Origin: Candidatus Acidiferrum typicum
GTDB lineage: Bacteria > Acidobacteriota > Terriglobia > Acidiferrales > UBA7541
Direction of reading: 5' to 3'
NCBI GenBank assembly: GCA_025463055.1
Contig: JAOAPV010000084.1
Location: 19,158 to 83,157 of the forward strand
Length of the DNA: 64,000 bases
Shown here: positions 9,427 to 18,600 of the stretch, in pieces
Layout of the letters: each line of letters starts with the position of its first letter
Numbering within the stretch: position 1 is the stretch's first letter
The notes under the pieces: generated by a model
Databases searched by the model: none
What the model was told of the DNA's origin: nothing
What the model saw: the letters and a program-made list of their open reading frames with translations, nothing else
Position numbers and translations under genes: made by a program

Positions 9427-10974
9427 CTAGCTCTCAGACGGGCGTCCGATTCCGAACACAATCCCGGGCGCTTTGCCATGATCGCGCAAAAACCAAAGTA
9501 TCAACAAAGCTGCCTGAACTATCACGAAAACGGTCTGCCACAGGAGATGTCCTTGCAGCATCGTGCCGGCAATTAGTGCTATTGCGAGCCAGAGAAGTGG
9601 GAATGCCATCCATTGTAGGTAACGGCTTAAGGCAATTCCCGTCTTCCTCAGGCCTGCCACTACCAGCAAAAACGTGCCCAGATAACCGGCATTGCCCGCC
9701 AGCGCGCCCAACAGGCCGAAGTAGCGTGCTCCCATGAGAATCAAAGCCAAGGAAACGACGCCGCTGGATAGTGTCACAGCGGCATTTGTCCGCGCCCCCC
9801 CGACGGAAAAGAGAATGTAGAAACCGGGCGCATTGAGGGAATAGAGAGCATAAATAATTGCCGCAATCTTTAATCCCAGAATGTGCTCCCGGGCCGTCGC
9901 CCCTGGAGCCAGCACCTGCATTACCCAATCGGCCAAGACATAGAGGAAAATGCCCGCTTCAATAGCTATCAGTGCGTTGACGTGCGTTGCCTGACGAATT
10001 CGGCCCTCGACTGGGGCGTCCAGCACTAAATCGCGACTGAGCGATGGAACAAGCGGCTGCACCGCTGTCGCAGAGAATGAATTGATCTTCGAGGTTATGT
10101 TAATGATGGCTGAGTAGATGCCAAGAACGGGCGCCCCGAGAACCCCGCCGACAATGAACCGATCGCACTGGCCGAATGCGGCACTCCCCAGCGTAGCGGT
10201 CCATGTAGCCAGGTTATAGCGGAAGATCTGCCGCGCCTTGCTCTTGCTCCATTCGAACCTCAGCCCCTTGCTGCGAAGAAGCCAGAGAACCACCCCACAA
10301 TGTGCAGCTAGCAGAAGGGCGCAAACGAAAACCTGCCATTTCATCATGTCAATCGTTCTGCCGCCTAGCCAAGCCACCACCACCAGCCCCACGTTTGCCA
10401 GCACGGACTGGCAAAGTTCAAGAGCGTTAATTGCTGCGTAGCGGTTGAATGCTTGCTCGACCCCCACTAGGGTCCTTTGAAGGATGAAAGCCGAAACGGC
10501 AAAGCCCGCTATTTGCAGCGCGTGGCCGGCATCCGCGCGTTCAGCGATCCCAAAGGCAGAGAGTGGCCGCACGATCAGGGGGCCGACATTCCAGAGAAAC
10601 ACGCCCAGCGCGGCCGACAGTAGTACGGCACTGCTCAGTATAAAGGTTAGAGTCCTGCCGGCTTCACGGAAGTCGTTTCTAGCAAGGTCCTTGGATAGGA
10701 ATACCGACGCCGCTACCGAGATCCCAGCCTCGCTCATAGTCATCAATGCGAAGACCGCGTACACAAGGGACCAAACGCCATACTCCCGAATCCCCAGGAA
10801 CCGAATTAGGAAGGGAATTGTGAGCAGCCCGACCGCGCCGCGCACAGTTGCTCCCCCCACGTTGTATAGACCGTTCCGAAGCAACGAGGGGCCCTGCCCC
10901 CCTCCCATTCCGTCGAGACTGGGCGATGGAGTGTCATTGGACATGGAAGAATCAGGAATTTGCGGACTGTTCAC
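9427..10974 (-). CDS. Wzx-type polysaccharide flippase (MOP superfamily)
   Basis: The 515-residue integral membrane protein has about 12-14 hydrophobic segments beginning near residue 40 (GLYNVGGATVRGAVGLLTIPFLIRFLG is the characteristic first helix with its GxxxR segment). Wzx proteins translocate undecaprenyl-PP-linked repeat units across the inner membrane. The frame opens with GTG at 10974; an in-frame ATG at 10944 is an equally plausible start, and neither has a strong ribosome binding site. The hydrophilic N-terminal 30 residues are rich in Ser/Pro/Gly. Upstream is the UpxY-like antiterminator. Confidence 0.88.
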   Translation of the reverse strand: MNSPQIPDSSMSNDTPSPSLDGMGGGQGPSLLRNGLYNVGGATVRGAVGLLTIPFLIRFLGIREYGVWSLVYAVFALMTMSEAGISVAASVFLSKDLARNDFREAGRTLTFILSSAVLLSAALGVFLWNVGPLIVRPLSAFGIAERADAGHALQIAGFAVSAFILQRTLVGVEQAFNRYAAINALELCQSVLANVGLVVVAWLGGRTIDMMKWQVFVCALLLAAHCGVVLWLLRSKGLRFEWSKSKARQIFRYNLATWTATLGSAAFGQCDRFIVGGVLGAPVLGIYSAIINITSKINSFSATAVQPLVPSLSRDLVLDAPVEGRIRQATHVNALIAIEAGIFLYVLADWVMQVLAPGATAREHILGLKIAAIIYALYSLNAPGFYILFSVGGARTNAAVTLSSGVVSLALILMGARYFGLLGALAGNAGYLGTFLLVVAGLRKTGIALSRYLQWMAFPLLWLAIALIAGTMLQGHLLWQTVFVIVQAALLILWFLRDHGKAPGIVFGIGRPSES

Positions 10975-11028
10975 GATTCAAGACACGCGTTCAATATCTG
11001 CGGCGTCCACTTCGGTTGGGGGCACTCT

Positions 11029-11649
11029 TCAAACTCCTTCGACGTCGCCCGCTTCCACCTCAACGGCAACGGAGCGCTGAATCAAATCGAGCGAAATAAC
11101 GAAGCGAACCCGGTTCTTCTTTCGCACTACGATACCTTCGAGACCCGCGAGCGGCCCGCATTTGACACGCACGCGCCGCCCAACCTGCACATACGGATGC
11201 GGCTCGAGGCTCGCTTTGCGCTCCAGGCACGTTTGCATCGCCTCGATCTCTGAATCGCGCAGCGCGCACGGCATCCCGTTGAAGCCCACCAGCCGCGCCA
11301 CTCCTGGAACCTGCAATACCTGAAGTCGATCGCGCAGCGCCAATCGCACAAAAATGTAGCCAGGGAATAGCGGCATTTGCAGCTTCACGCGGCGGTCTCT
11401 CCACCGCCGCACCGATTCATATAGCGGAAGAAAATGCTCAACGGATCTTTGCACCAATTGAAGTGCCGCACGTTTCTCGTGGTTCGCGCTGGTGTACGCC
11501 GCGTACCAGCGCGGTTCGGTGTACTCCATCGGCAAATTCCCAAATTCTTCACGCACGGCCCCTCGGGTCGCGCCGTGTGTTGTACTGTATGGATTTACTG
11601 TTTGCATAAACGTTGTTAAACCAGCTTCCAGACAGCTTCGCCCCGTCAC
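11029..11649 (-). CDS. NusG-family specialised antiterminator (UpxY/RfaH-like)
   Basis: The protein carries a NusG N-terminal (NGN) domain (PRWYAAYTSANHEKRAALQL, FLPLYESVRRWRDRRVKLQMPLFPGYIFVR) followed by a C-terminal KOW motif (VGRRVRVKCGPLAGLEGIVVRKKNRVRFVISL). These proteins load on RNA polymerase at an operon leader and prevent premature termination. UpxY-type paralogues serve capsule operons. The longest frame gives 206 residues; ATGs at 11607 and 11529 are alternative starts, and 11529 (MEYTEPRWY) fits the domain boundary best. Unusually it lies inside the operon, between the chain-length gene and the flippase, rather than first. Confidence 0.9.
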   Translation of the reverse strand: MTGRSCLEAGLTTFMQTVNPYSTTHGATRGAVREEFGNLPMEYTEPRWYAAYTSANHEKRAALQLVQRSVEHFLPLYESVRRWRDRRVKLQMPLFPGYIFVRLALRDRLQVLQVPGVARLVGFNGMPCALRDSEIEAMQTCLERKASLEPHPYVQVGRRVRVKCGPLAGLEGIVVRKKNRVRFVISLDLIQRSVAVEVEAGDVEGV

Positions 11650-11705
11650 TTACAGGGCGCTTTGTGACCTAACCCTTTTGCATTAAACTAGTTACAGCAA
11701 AAAAC

Positions 11706-13118
11706 CTAAGCTTGCTTGGTGCTGCCGTCGCTCTTGCGGATGCGCAGCCAGCGCCAGGCGCTGCCGTTGCCGGAATGTTCCCCTGAGCCGTTATGCGTGA
11801 ACGCAGGGATGCGTGCCATCATCGTCGCGAAAACCTCTTGAGCGAACATCTTTCGCGGATCCTTTGTATCGGTTGCTTGCCATGTCTCGTTTCCCAACAC
11901 CCACGCTCCTGCAAAGCCGAGTCCCAAAATCGTCCCAAGAACAATTAACGGCAAGCGAGGTGGAAAGGACTTCTTATCCGGAATCTGAGCGATGTCCAGA
12001 ACCTTCACCGTTGGAATTTCCTTCGCTTCTTGGACTTTGGCCATCTCGTATTCTTTTGTGAGGGCTTCGAGAACGGCTTCCTGAATCCTCGACCGCCTGT
12101 AAAGGTCCGACCAGCTCACCGCGAGCAGTGGCAATTTCCTGATTGAGGGGTACATGGAGTCGCCTGGCTGGTCCGAAATGCTTGTGGTGCTCTCGCCCTT
12201 GCCTCCCATTTTCTCCAGCTGACGCTTTAGTTCATCAACACGAGCCTTTGTCGTGCGCACGCGTGGGTTGTTATCCGTATAAATCTCACGCAATCCTTCA
12301 TATTGCGATTGCGTTGCAATAAGCTGGCCTTGAATCATCGCGGCCGCCCCAACCATGGCTTTGCCCTGTTCTTTCACATCGATTGCCGTGTTCTTACTGG
12401 CAAACTCGCTGAAATTCTTCTCCGCCGCTTCTAAATCCCTGTTGACGCCTTGCAAACGCTCTTCGAGGAAGATTCGCTCGCGGCGCGCCGAAGAGGTGCT
12501 CAGCTCGGCCACTAGTTGATTAAGCTCTTCCACGTATGCCTGCCCCATCGCTGCGGCGCGTTGGGGGCTCTTGTCCGTTACGGTGATGGAGATGATCTGA
12601 CTCTTGCGATCTACGGCAATCGATGTATGCGCCGCCAAGCTCTTCCGCGCATCCTCCATACGCGGATCCCCATAAAGCTTCCTCAAGTCAAACTGCTGGA
12701 TCAACTTGTCTTGTACGGTGCGGCTGGTCAGGATGCCAACGAAAATGTCACTCGTGCTCCTAATGCCTAACAAGTTCCCAGCCATCCCCGCAAGGCCGCT
12801 ACTACCGGCGGCACCTCCAGCGCCGGACATCATGTTAGCCACCATGGCCAGACCGGAGCTCGACTGGTTATCCGGCGGCATCAAACGTGCCGTGGATTCG
12901 TACCGCGAAGGGATCAGCAGGGCGATCACAGTGCTCGCAAGCAGCGCGTACATCGCCACGCGGGATAACAACCCGCGACGCCGCCAAAGAAGTTGCAGGT
13001 GTGCAAGCGCTCCGTCGTTGGTCTCCAGTGTCTCGGGCGCCACAAACGTTTCGGGAACGTCGCGGTCGGGCGATTCGGGCAAAGGCTGTCGGACTGGAGC
13101 GCTGCTCGCAAAATTCAC
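11706..13118 (-). CDS. Wzz/GNVR-type polysaccharide chain-length and export protein
   Basis: The protein is about 470 residues from a GTG at 13118, chosen because GTG overlaps the stop of the preceding gene as GTGA and a GGAG lies about 9 nt upstream. A longer frame to 13304 would run deep into the neighbour. Structure: a first transmembrane helix at about residues 52-72 ending in IPSRYESTARLMPP, a long periplasmic coiled-coil middle (about 200-330, with a GNVR-like SQYEGLREIYTDNNPRVRTTKARVDELKRQLE), and a second helix near the end (LPLIVLGTILGLGFAGAWVL). There is no cytoplasmic tyrosine-kinase domain, so a separate kinase would be needed if the system is Wzc-like. Confidence 0.88.
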   Translation of the reverse strand: MNFASSAPVRQPLPESPDRDVPETFVAPETLETNDGALAHLQLLWRRRGLLSRVAMYALLASTVIALLIPSRYESTARLMPPDNQSSSGLAMVANMMSGAGGAAGSSGLAGMAGNLLGIRSTSDIFVGILTSRTVQDKLIQQFDLRKLYGDPRMEDARKSLAAHTSIAVDRKSQIISITVTDKSPQRAAAMGQAYVEELNQLVAELSTSSARRERIFLEERLQGVNRDLEAAEKNFSEFASKNTAIDVKEQGKAMVGAAAMIQGQLIATQSQYEGLREIYTDNNPRVRTTKARVDELKRQLEKMGGKGESTTSISDQPGDSMYPSIRKLPLLAVSWSDLYRRSRIQEAVLEALTKEYEMAKVQEAKEIPTVKVLDIAQIPDKKSFPPRLPLIVLGTILGLGFAGAWVLGNETWQATDTKDPRKMFAQEVFATMMARIPAFTHNGSGEHSGNGSAWRWLRIRKSDGSTKQA

Positions 13119-15679
13119 GGCTGGTCTCCATTCCCTGACGCGCTTCCCGCTGCACCCTGGTCGGAATGCCTGAACAACTTTTGCGGCTGGAATAAGATCT
13201 CTACCGTAGCGGAAACGTTTGTCGAACGGCTTGATTGAATCACAGGGAAGAGCCACTGCTCGTATTGCACCGTGCCTGACAGGCTCAGATTGGGGCGTAC
13301 CCAATAATCACCGCGGGCCCCCACATCGGTAAGCGTTCCACCTCCGGAAACGAATTGCTGGCTCACTTTTTCATGCCGGTAGTTGACCTGAATGCGATTC
13401 TTCGGCGTGAACCAGTAATTCATCCATGCTTGCGCGCCCTGTCCATCCCTGCCAATCCAGCTGCCGATCAAATTCCCGTCATTCCGGTACCCGGTCCTCC
13501 AAGTCCCATTGAAATAAAAAAAACCATGGCCAACTAGGCCGCCAGCTGGTAAGTCCGTGAAAACACCTTCGACTCGCAGGTCCAGTTTTGGAACAAGCGG
13601 GAAATGAGATAGGTACATTCCCGCGTGCCAGGCCGATCGGTCAGCATACGCGATCGGAGAAAACTGATCGTCTGCAAAGCCGTCGCCGTAGAATGACAGC
13701 CACTTGCGTAAACCCGGCAAGCGATAGCTGAAGTCCAATCCTGAACGACGGTCACCAGGTTTGTTCACATTCCCAAATAGTTCATTTCCTCCGCTGAATA
13801 GACTCCGGACAAAATTGTGCGTGGTGAGAGGATAGCCCGGTCCCCCGTAAACCGTGGTCCGGGAGAACCCAAATTCGAAGTTGGAAGTCGGTTTGAAGCT
13901 GAATCGCTGCCCATGCAAAATCGGCTGAGGCGACAGTGATTGACCGAATTGGCCAACGAAACCGGAGGGATTCACCATGAATTCGGAACCCTCGAGTTGA
14001 CCGACGAAGACTTCTATTCGCAGCGAGCCGAGCCAACTAAGGATTCCGGGCATTTTGATAGGAGTGACTCGATTTACCCTGAACATGTTGATCGGAGTTG
14101 CGTTGTTGCTGTACATCATGGGGCCGCCATCGCCTGGTCCCCACCAAAGACTTTGCTTTCCGAAAGAAATCTGCCAATTCGACCACATGACCCCGACATA
14201 CGAATCAAGAAGTTTGACGTTGCTGACGGAAGGCCGACCAACAGCAGGGGGCAGGCCGTTATTGTCCGCAGTTTGAATCGCCTCGCGTGCTGTTAAAGGA
14301 AGGGCGGGGACAGCGGGGGCAGTTTGCAACTCGCCACGAATGTACGTCACCCATCGTCCTCGTGTAGCGTAAGCCGAAAAGCCGTTCGTCGTGCTCCAGC
14401 CTTGGCCATAAGGGCGTCCAAAATCGTTAATTTGCGTTTGCGCAAAATGGAAGCCATCGTTGAGCGGCGCGCCGGAAATGTTTTCAGCGCGCGAATACAG
14501 AGACTCCAAACGAAATGCACCACCACCATTACTGCCCGCTCCGTCAGTCTCCGACTTGAATTCGCGCTGAAGCGCATCGACAAGTGTCGATGCCTCACTA
14601 TTTTCGGTCCCAACGGCCGACAACTGATCTGCCGCATCATTCACAAGCCGCGCACACTCGCCGCGCGTCCACGGGCGCATCCCCATGAACTCATCGTTAA
14701 TCGCCCCAAGCCCCGCAAGGCGCTCCATCGCCGGGTAAATCCAACTGTCTAGCGGTACATACGGGGAGCCCAAGTTGCCTACGCTGCGTTCCGAACGGTC
14801 ATGCGCTTCGGCGTAGGTTTCCCATTCGCCGCCGCCAATTCTGGGGTCGTGGTGTTTGCGGTAGACGTACATGCCTTCGAACCAGCCGATGGCGCTGCCG
14901 ACCAGTACGTCGGAGGGAAAATGCTGCTTGCCAGTTATGCGCGAGGCGCTGACGGCTGAGGCCAGTCCGTAAACGAATAGCGAGGTCAGCGGGCCGGGAT
15001 ATTCATGTGCGATAACGCTGGCTATCGACCATACGGCTGCTGCGTGTTGCGACGGAAATGAAACGCCACCTTGGCCAAATCCGCCTCGATAGTTGTCCTG
15101 CAACGGGCGTTCACGACCGAAGGCGTACTTCAAGGCATAGACCGGCGCGAGAGTATCAATAGCGGCTTCGCCTGCAAGAATGCCGGTTTCAATTTTGTGA
15201 TCGTCGTGCGTGAGGTGGCCCCACAAATACAGACCTCCTCCAATTCCGATCATCGACGCGAGCCCGTAGTTCGAAATATCGTTGCTGTACTTAATACGAT
15301 TTGGAGAATTAGAGAGGTGCCGACTGTACGTCGAGTCGGTCGCAAACATCGCTGCGGCCGCGCCGCCCATTGGCACGAGCCAGTCCGCATCAGCCCAATG
15401 CAGATTCTTCGGGCCGATCCAGAGCGCTTTCTGATCTTCAGCGATGTTCTTCAGCAAATGCAGCCCCACGCTATTCTCGCGGTCTTCCCACTGCGCAACC
15501 GGTCGCGCCAACGTTTCGGGCTTGCTAACTTTGCGATCTGGGCTTCCGGTTTCATCCGTGCTCTTGTTTGCCCCAACACTCGCTTGCGGCCCCTGTGGCA
15601 TGGCATAACAACTCGTGCCCAACACCAAGGCCCCAAGCAAGCTAAGTCCGAGTCCTAAACCTGTCCACCAACGAACCAT
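13115..15679 (-). CDS. PAP2-family phosphatase fused to Wzi-like outer-membrane capsule assembly protein
   Basis: The protein is about 854 residues from the ATG at 15679 (MVRWWTGLGLGLSLL...), giving a normal signal peptide; a longer frame to 15766 would overlap the upstream gene. The N-terminal half (about 90-270) is a PAP2 acid phosphatase with all three motifs: KYAFGRERP (184-192), PSQHA (209-213, replacing PSGH) and SRITGKQHFPSD (H253, D257). The C-terminal 550 residues resemble Wzi, the outer-membrane beta-barrel lectin that anchors capsule, with alternating aromatic strands such as WQISFGKQSLWWGPGDGG. PAP2 enzymes hydrolyse undecaprenyl-PP or related phosphates, so the fusion may recycle carrier lipid or trim the polymer end at the envelope; this is inference. 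Start and stop are coupled to both neighbours. Confidence 0.85.
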   Translation of the reverse strand: MVRWWTGLGLGLSLLGALVLGTSCYAMPQGPQASVGANKSTDETGSPDRKVSKPETLARPVAQWEDRENSVGLHLLKNIAEDQKALWIGPKNLHWADADWLVPMGGAAAAMFATDSTYSRHLSNSPNRIKYSNDISNYGLASMIGIGGGLYLWGHLTHDDHKIETGILAGEAAIDTLAPVYALKYAFGRERPLQDNYRGGFGQGGVSFPSQHAAAVWSIASVIAHEYPGPLTSLFVYGLASAVSASRITGKQHFPSDVLVGSAIGWFEGMYVYRKHHDPRIGGGEWETYAEAHDRSERSVGNLGSPYVPLDSWIYPAMERLAGLGAINDEFMGMRPWTRGECARLVNDAADQLSAVGTENSEASTLVDALQREFKSETDGAGSNGGGAFRLESLYSRAENISGAPLNDGFHFAQTQINDFGRPYGQGWSTTNGFSAYATRGRWVTYIRGELQTAPAVPALPLTAREAIQTADNNGLPPAVGRPSVSNVKLLDSYVGVMWSNWQISFGKQSLWWGPGDGGPMMYSNNATPINMFRVNRVTPIKMPGILSWLGSLRIEVFVGQLEGSEFMVNPSGFVGQFGQSLSPQPILHGQRFSFKPTSNFEFGFSRTTVYGGPGYPLTTHNFVRSLFSGGNELFGNVNKPGDRRSGLDFSYRLPGLRKWLSFYGDGFADDQFSPIAYADRSAWHAGMYLSHFPLVPKLDLRVEGVFTDLPAGGLVGHGFFYFNGTWRTGYRNDGNLIGSWIGRDGQGAQAWMNYWFTPKNRIQVNYRHEKVSQQFVSGGGTLTDVGARGDYWVRPNLSLSGTVQYEQWLFPVIQSSRSTNVSATVEILFQPQKLFRHSDQGAAGSASGNGDQP

Positions 15680-15690
15680 TAAAGTTCCGA

Positions 15691-18600
15691 TCAGTAACGC
15701 AACGCAATAAATATCGTGCTTGCAACAGATGACGCCACTTGGGTAGCCAAGAACAGCGTCTGCCACTGAACGCCGCCGCCGATTGCCTTTTCCGGAACAA
15801 CAACTGTGTCTCCAGGCTGCAATACAGCGCTAAGAGAGGGTCCCGACCACAAACCTTCCTTCGCGCCTATAACAGAGCCATCCGCGCGGATCACAAAAAT
15901 CGCTTTCTTGTTAGCCACTGCTGTGGGACCGCCAGATTGACTGAGGTACCATTTAGCGCTTTTTCCTGGGCGATAAGAAACCGCCGTCGGATTGAAAACC
16001 TGGCCGGTGACCATAACAAAGCTGGGACGCTTGGGAATAACAAGCGTATCTCCCGCTCTGACTTCCACGTCGCCCGCAGTGTTTTTCCAGCGATTCATGT
16101 CGGGCGAGATCCGCATAGTTACCCGCCCTATCGGTACGTTCGTTCCCAATTGGGTCAGAGCGTTTTGATACTGCCGCAACGCATTTTCCTTTGCCCGTTT
16201 CTGATTCGCATCGCCTTCCGGCAGGAGTTCCACATTATTTTGCAAGTCCTTCACGCGAAGCATCAGCTGCGTTTGCTCTTTCGTTTGGAGTTCGCGGACT
16301 TGAGCTCTCTCCAAGATCGCGCCATAAACATACGCGTCCTGTTGGAACCCTCCTGCGCGTTCGAGAACCGAGCTAAGGCGCTCGCCGGGACGAATTCCAT
16401 ACGTTCCGGGATGCTTCACTTCGCCCTTTACGCTGATGGACGCGCCAATATCATTCCAACCCGGAAGCTGGCGAATCGTGAGCACGTCGCCGTTGCTCAA
16501 GGGCAAGTTGGCGCTCGCCTCTCCGGACAGTGCTGCTGAAATTGGGATGGTTTGCTGTTGTCCGGTCAATTGTCCGTGGTCTGGCCACAGATAATGCGTT
16601 AGATCGGCGGTTTGCGTATCAGCGCTCGGCTTCAGCCCGCCCCCGACGCGAATCAGATCAGCGACTGTCATGTTAGTCGTCAGCGGATAACGGCCCGGCT
16701 TTCCGACTTCTCCCTGGACGTAAGCGCTCGCCGGCTGAATGGCGTTCGGACTGCGGTGAATCAAGAGGCGGTCGCGAGGCTGCAGCACAATATTGGCGGT
16801 CGGGTCACCTTCAAGGGCCAGACTCAGGCTGACGCTGAAGATCTTCGACTTGCCATCCGGGAGATATCGAAACACTTGCGCATCTTCAATTTTTGCGTCC
16901 GGCGCAAGTCCACCGGCGAGGTGCACGGCATCGCTCAAATGAATTTCGCCCGAGGTGCGGTACGTTCCAGGCCCACGCACATCGCCCCAGACCGAGACTG
17001 TGGGTGGGTTCTCAAAATCAAAGCGGCTAAAAATGCGCACCGTGTCCATTGCATGAAGCAGAGGCGATTGAGAAGGATTCGCCAACGCTTCCGCCAGACT
17101 GAAACTCTCCACGCTCGGGTGGAAATCAGGCGCATTCAGACGAATAATTTCCGCATACTGGTTCGCGGGTTCCGGCAGCAGATCCTTGTACGATGAAACT
17201 ACATCAGTGACGTGCATGTCCGCGTGATAGGAATAACGGCCTGGGCGGGACACGTGTCCCTCAAGGTAAACTGCATCCTGGTTATATGGCGCGATGGGGA
17301 AAACACGGATACGGTCGCCATCGTGAACCTCGAACGACTCCAGTTTTTTCGTCACTTCTAAATCGCTATCGATCTGTGGAAGATCGAAACTCAACATGGT
17401 TTGCTTCTCGTGCGCTGCGAGCCGCTGCACTTCGATGTGACGTAGCGTGGCAGTCGGCAGCAGTCCACCAGCGAGTTCGAGCACGCTGGCCAGGTTCTTC
17501 TCGTCCTTCAGCTCGTAGATCGCCGGACGTCGAACCATTCCCTCGACTGTCACTTGGGCTCCGATCGTGGGCACCAGCACGGTGTCCCCGTTTTCGAGCC
17601 GTTGCATGTTGGACTTCACTCCGTGGAGCAGCAAATCGTACAAATCCACGACCTCGATTAGCTGGTCGCCACGGTAGTGCTTCACAATTCGAAGCGATCC
17701 CTTTTGAGTTGGACCACCAGCAACGAAAAGCGCATTAAGGGGTGTGGACAGCGAGCTCACGTCGTATGCACCCGGATTTGCAATGTCCCCAACCTCATAG
17801 ATCCGGATTGTCCGAAGCCGGGCGAGCGAGACATCCGCGGACACACGGCGGAATTCGGTCCTCAAAAGCTGCTGTAAGCTCTCCTGCACGTTGGCCAAGC
17901 TCTTGCCGCTCACCAGTAACGGGCCGACCTCCGGAAGGCTTACACGACCTTCTCGATCAACTACCCGGTAGATTCGCTGTGTCGTACCGCCCCACAAATT
18001 GATCGTCAATCCATCGCCCGGTCCGACCACATAATCCGGGCCTGCGGGTAGATCCATCGGAATCATTTGCAAATCGCGCGTTCCGTTCTGGAAAACTTCC
18101 GAACCAAATCGCCTTGGAACTGCGGGCCGCGGTACAGCCTGTATGTACATGTCGTAGAGGGATGGGATGTCGTTATACGGGCTCGCAGCTCTTACCAGCT
18201 CGGGTGCTGGTGCCACGGGTCTCGGCTGACGTCGCCGTTCAAGCAGTGACATCGAATTGGGCGACAAAGGCGTGGAAGACATCGAAGGCAAGGCCGCATT
18301 AGCAGCGTCAGGACTCAAACGCGACAATTCGGACATGCTTGGTTCCGGCCTGCCTGAACCTACGCCGTACGTCGCGAACGCATCGACCAAGTTGCGATCC
18401 CCGGTGTTTGCAACGGATAGAAGGTCACCATTTTGGCCGTTGGCTCCCGAGCTAGCTCGGAGCGTGGTGAAATCACTGGATCCTGCATTGGAGAGGTTGA
18501 ATGAGGATGCGGCCTCGCTCAGACTTCCTAACGGGAGCTGGGGAGAAGAGCTTCCAAATTCGTCCATGCCGTCCCCGTATTGCGCGCGCAAAATTTGGTT

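Noticed and set aside
10484..11080. 198-codon plus-strand frame across the flippase gene
   Set aside because: Low-complexity Ser/Ala/Arg composition and full overlap with the flippase; a shadow frame.
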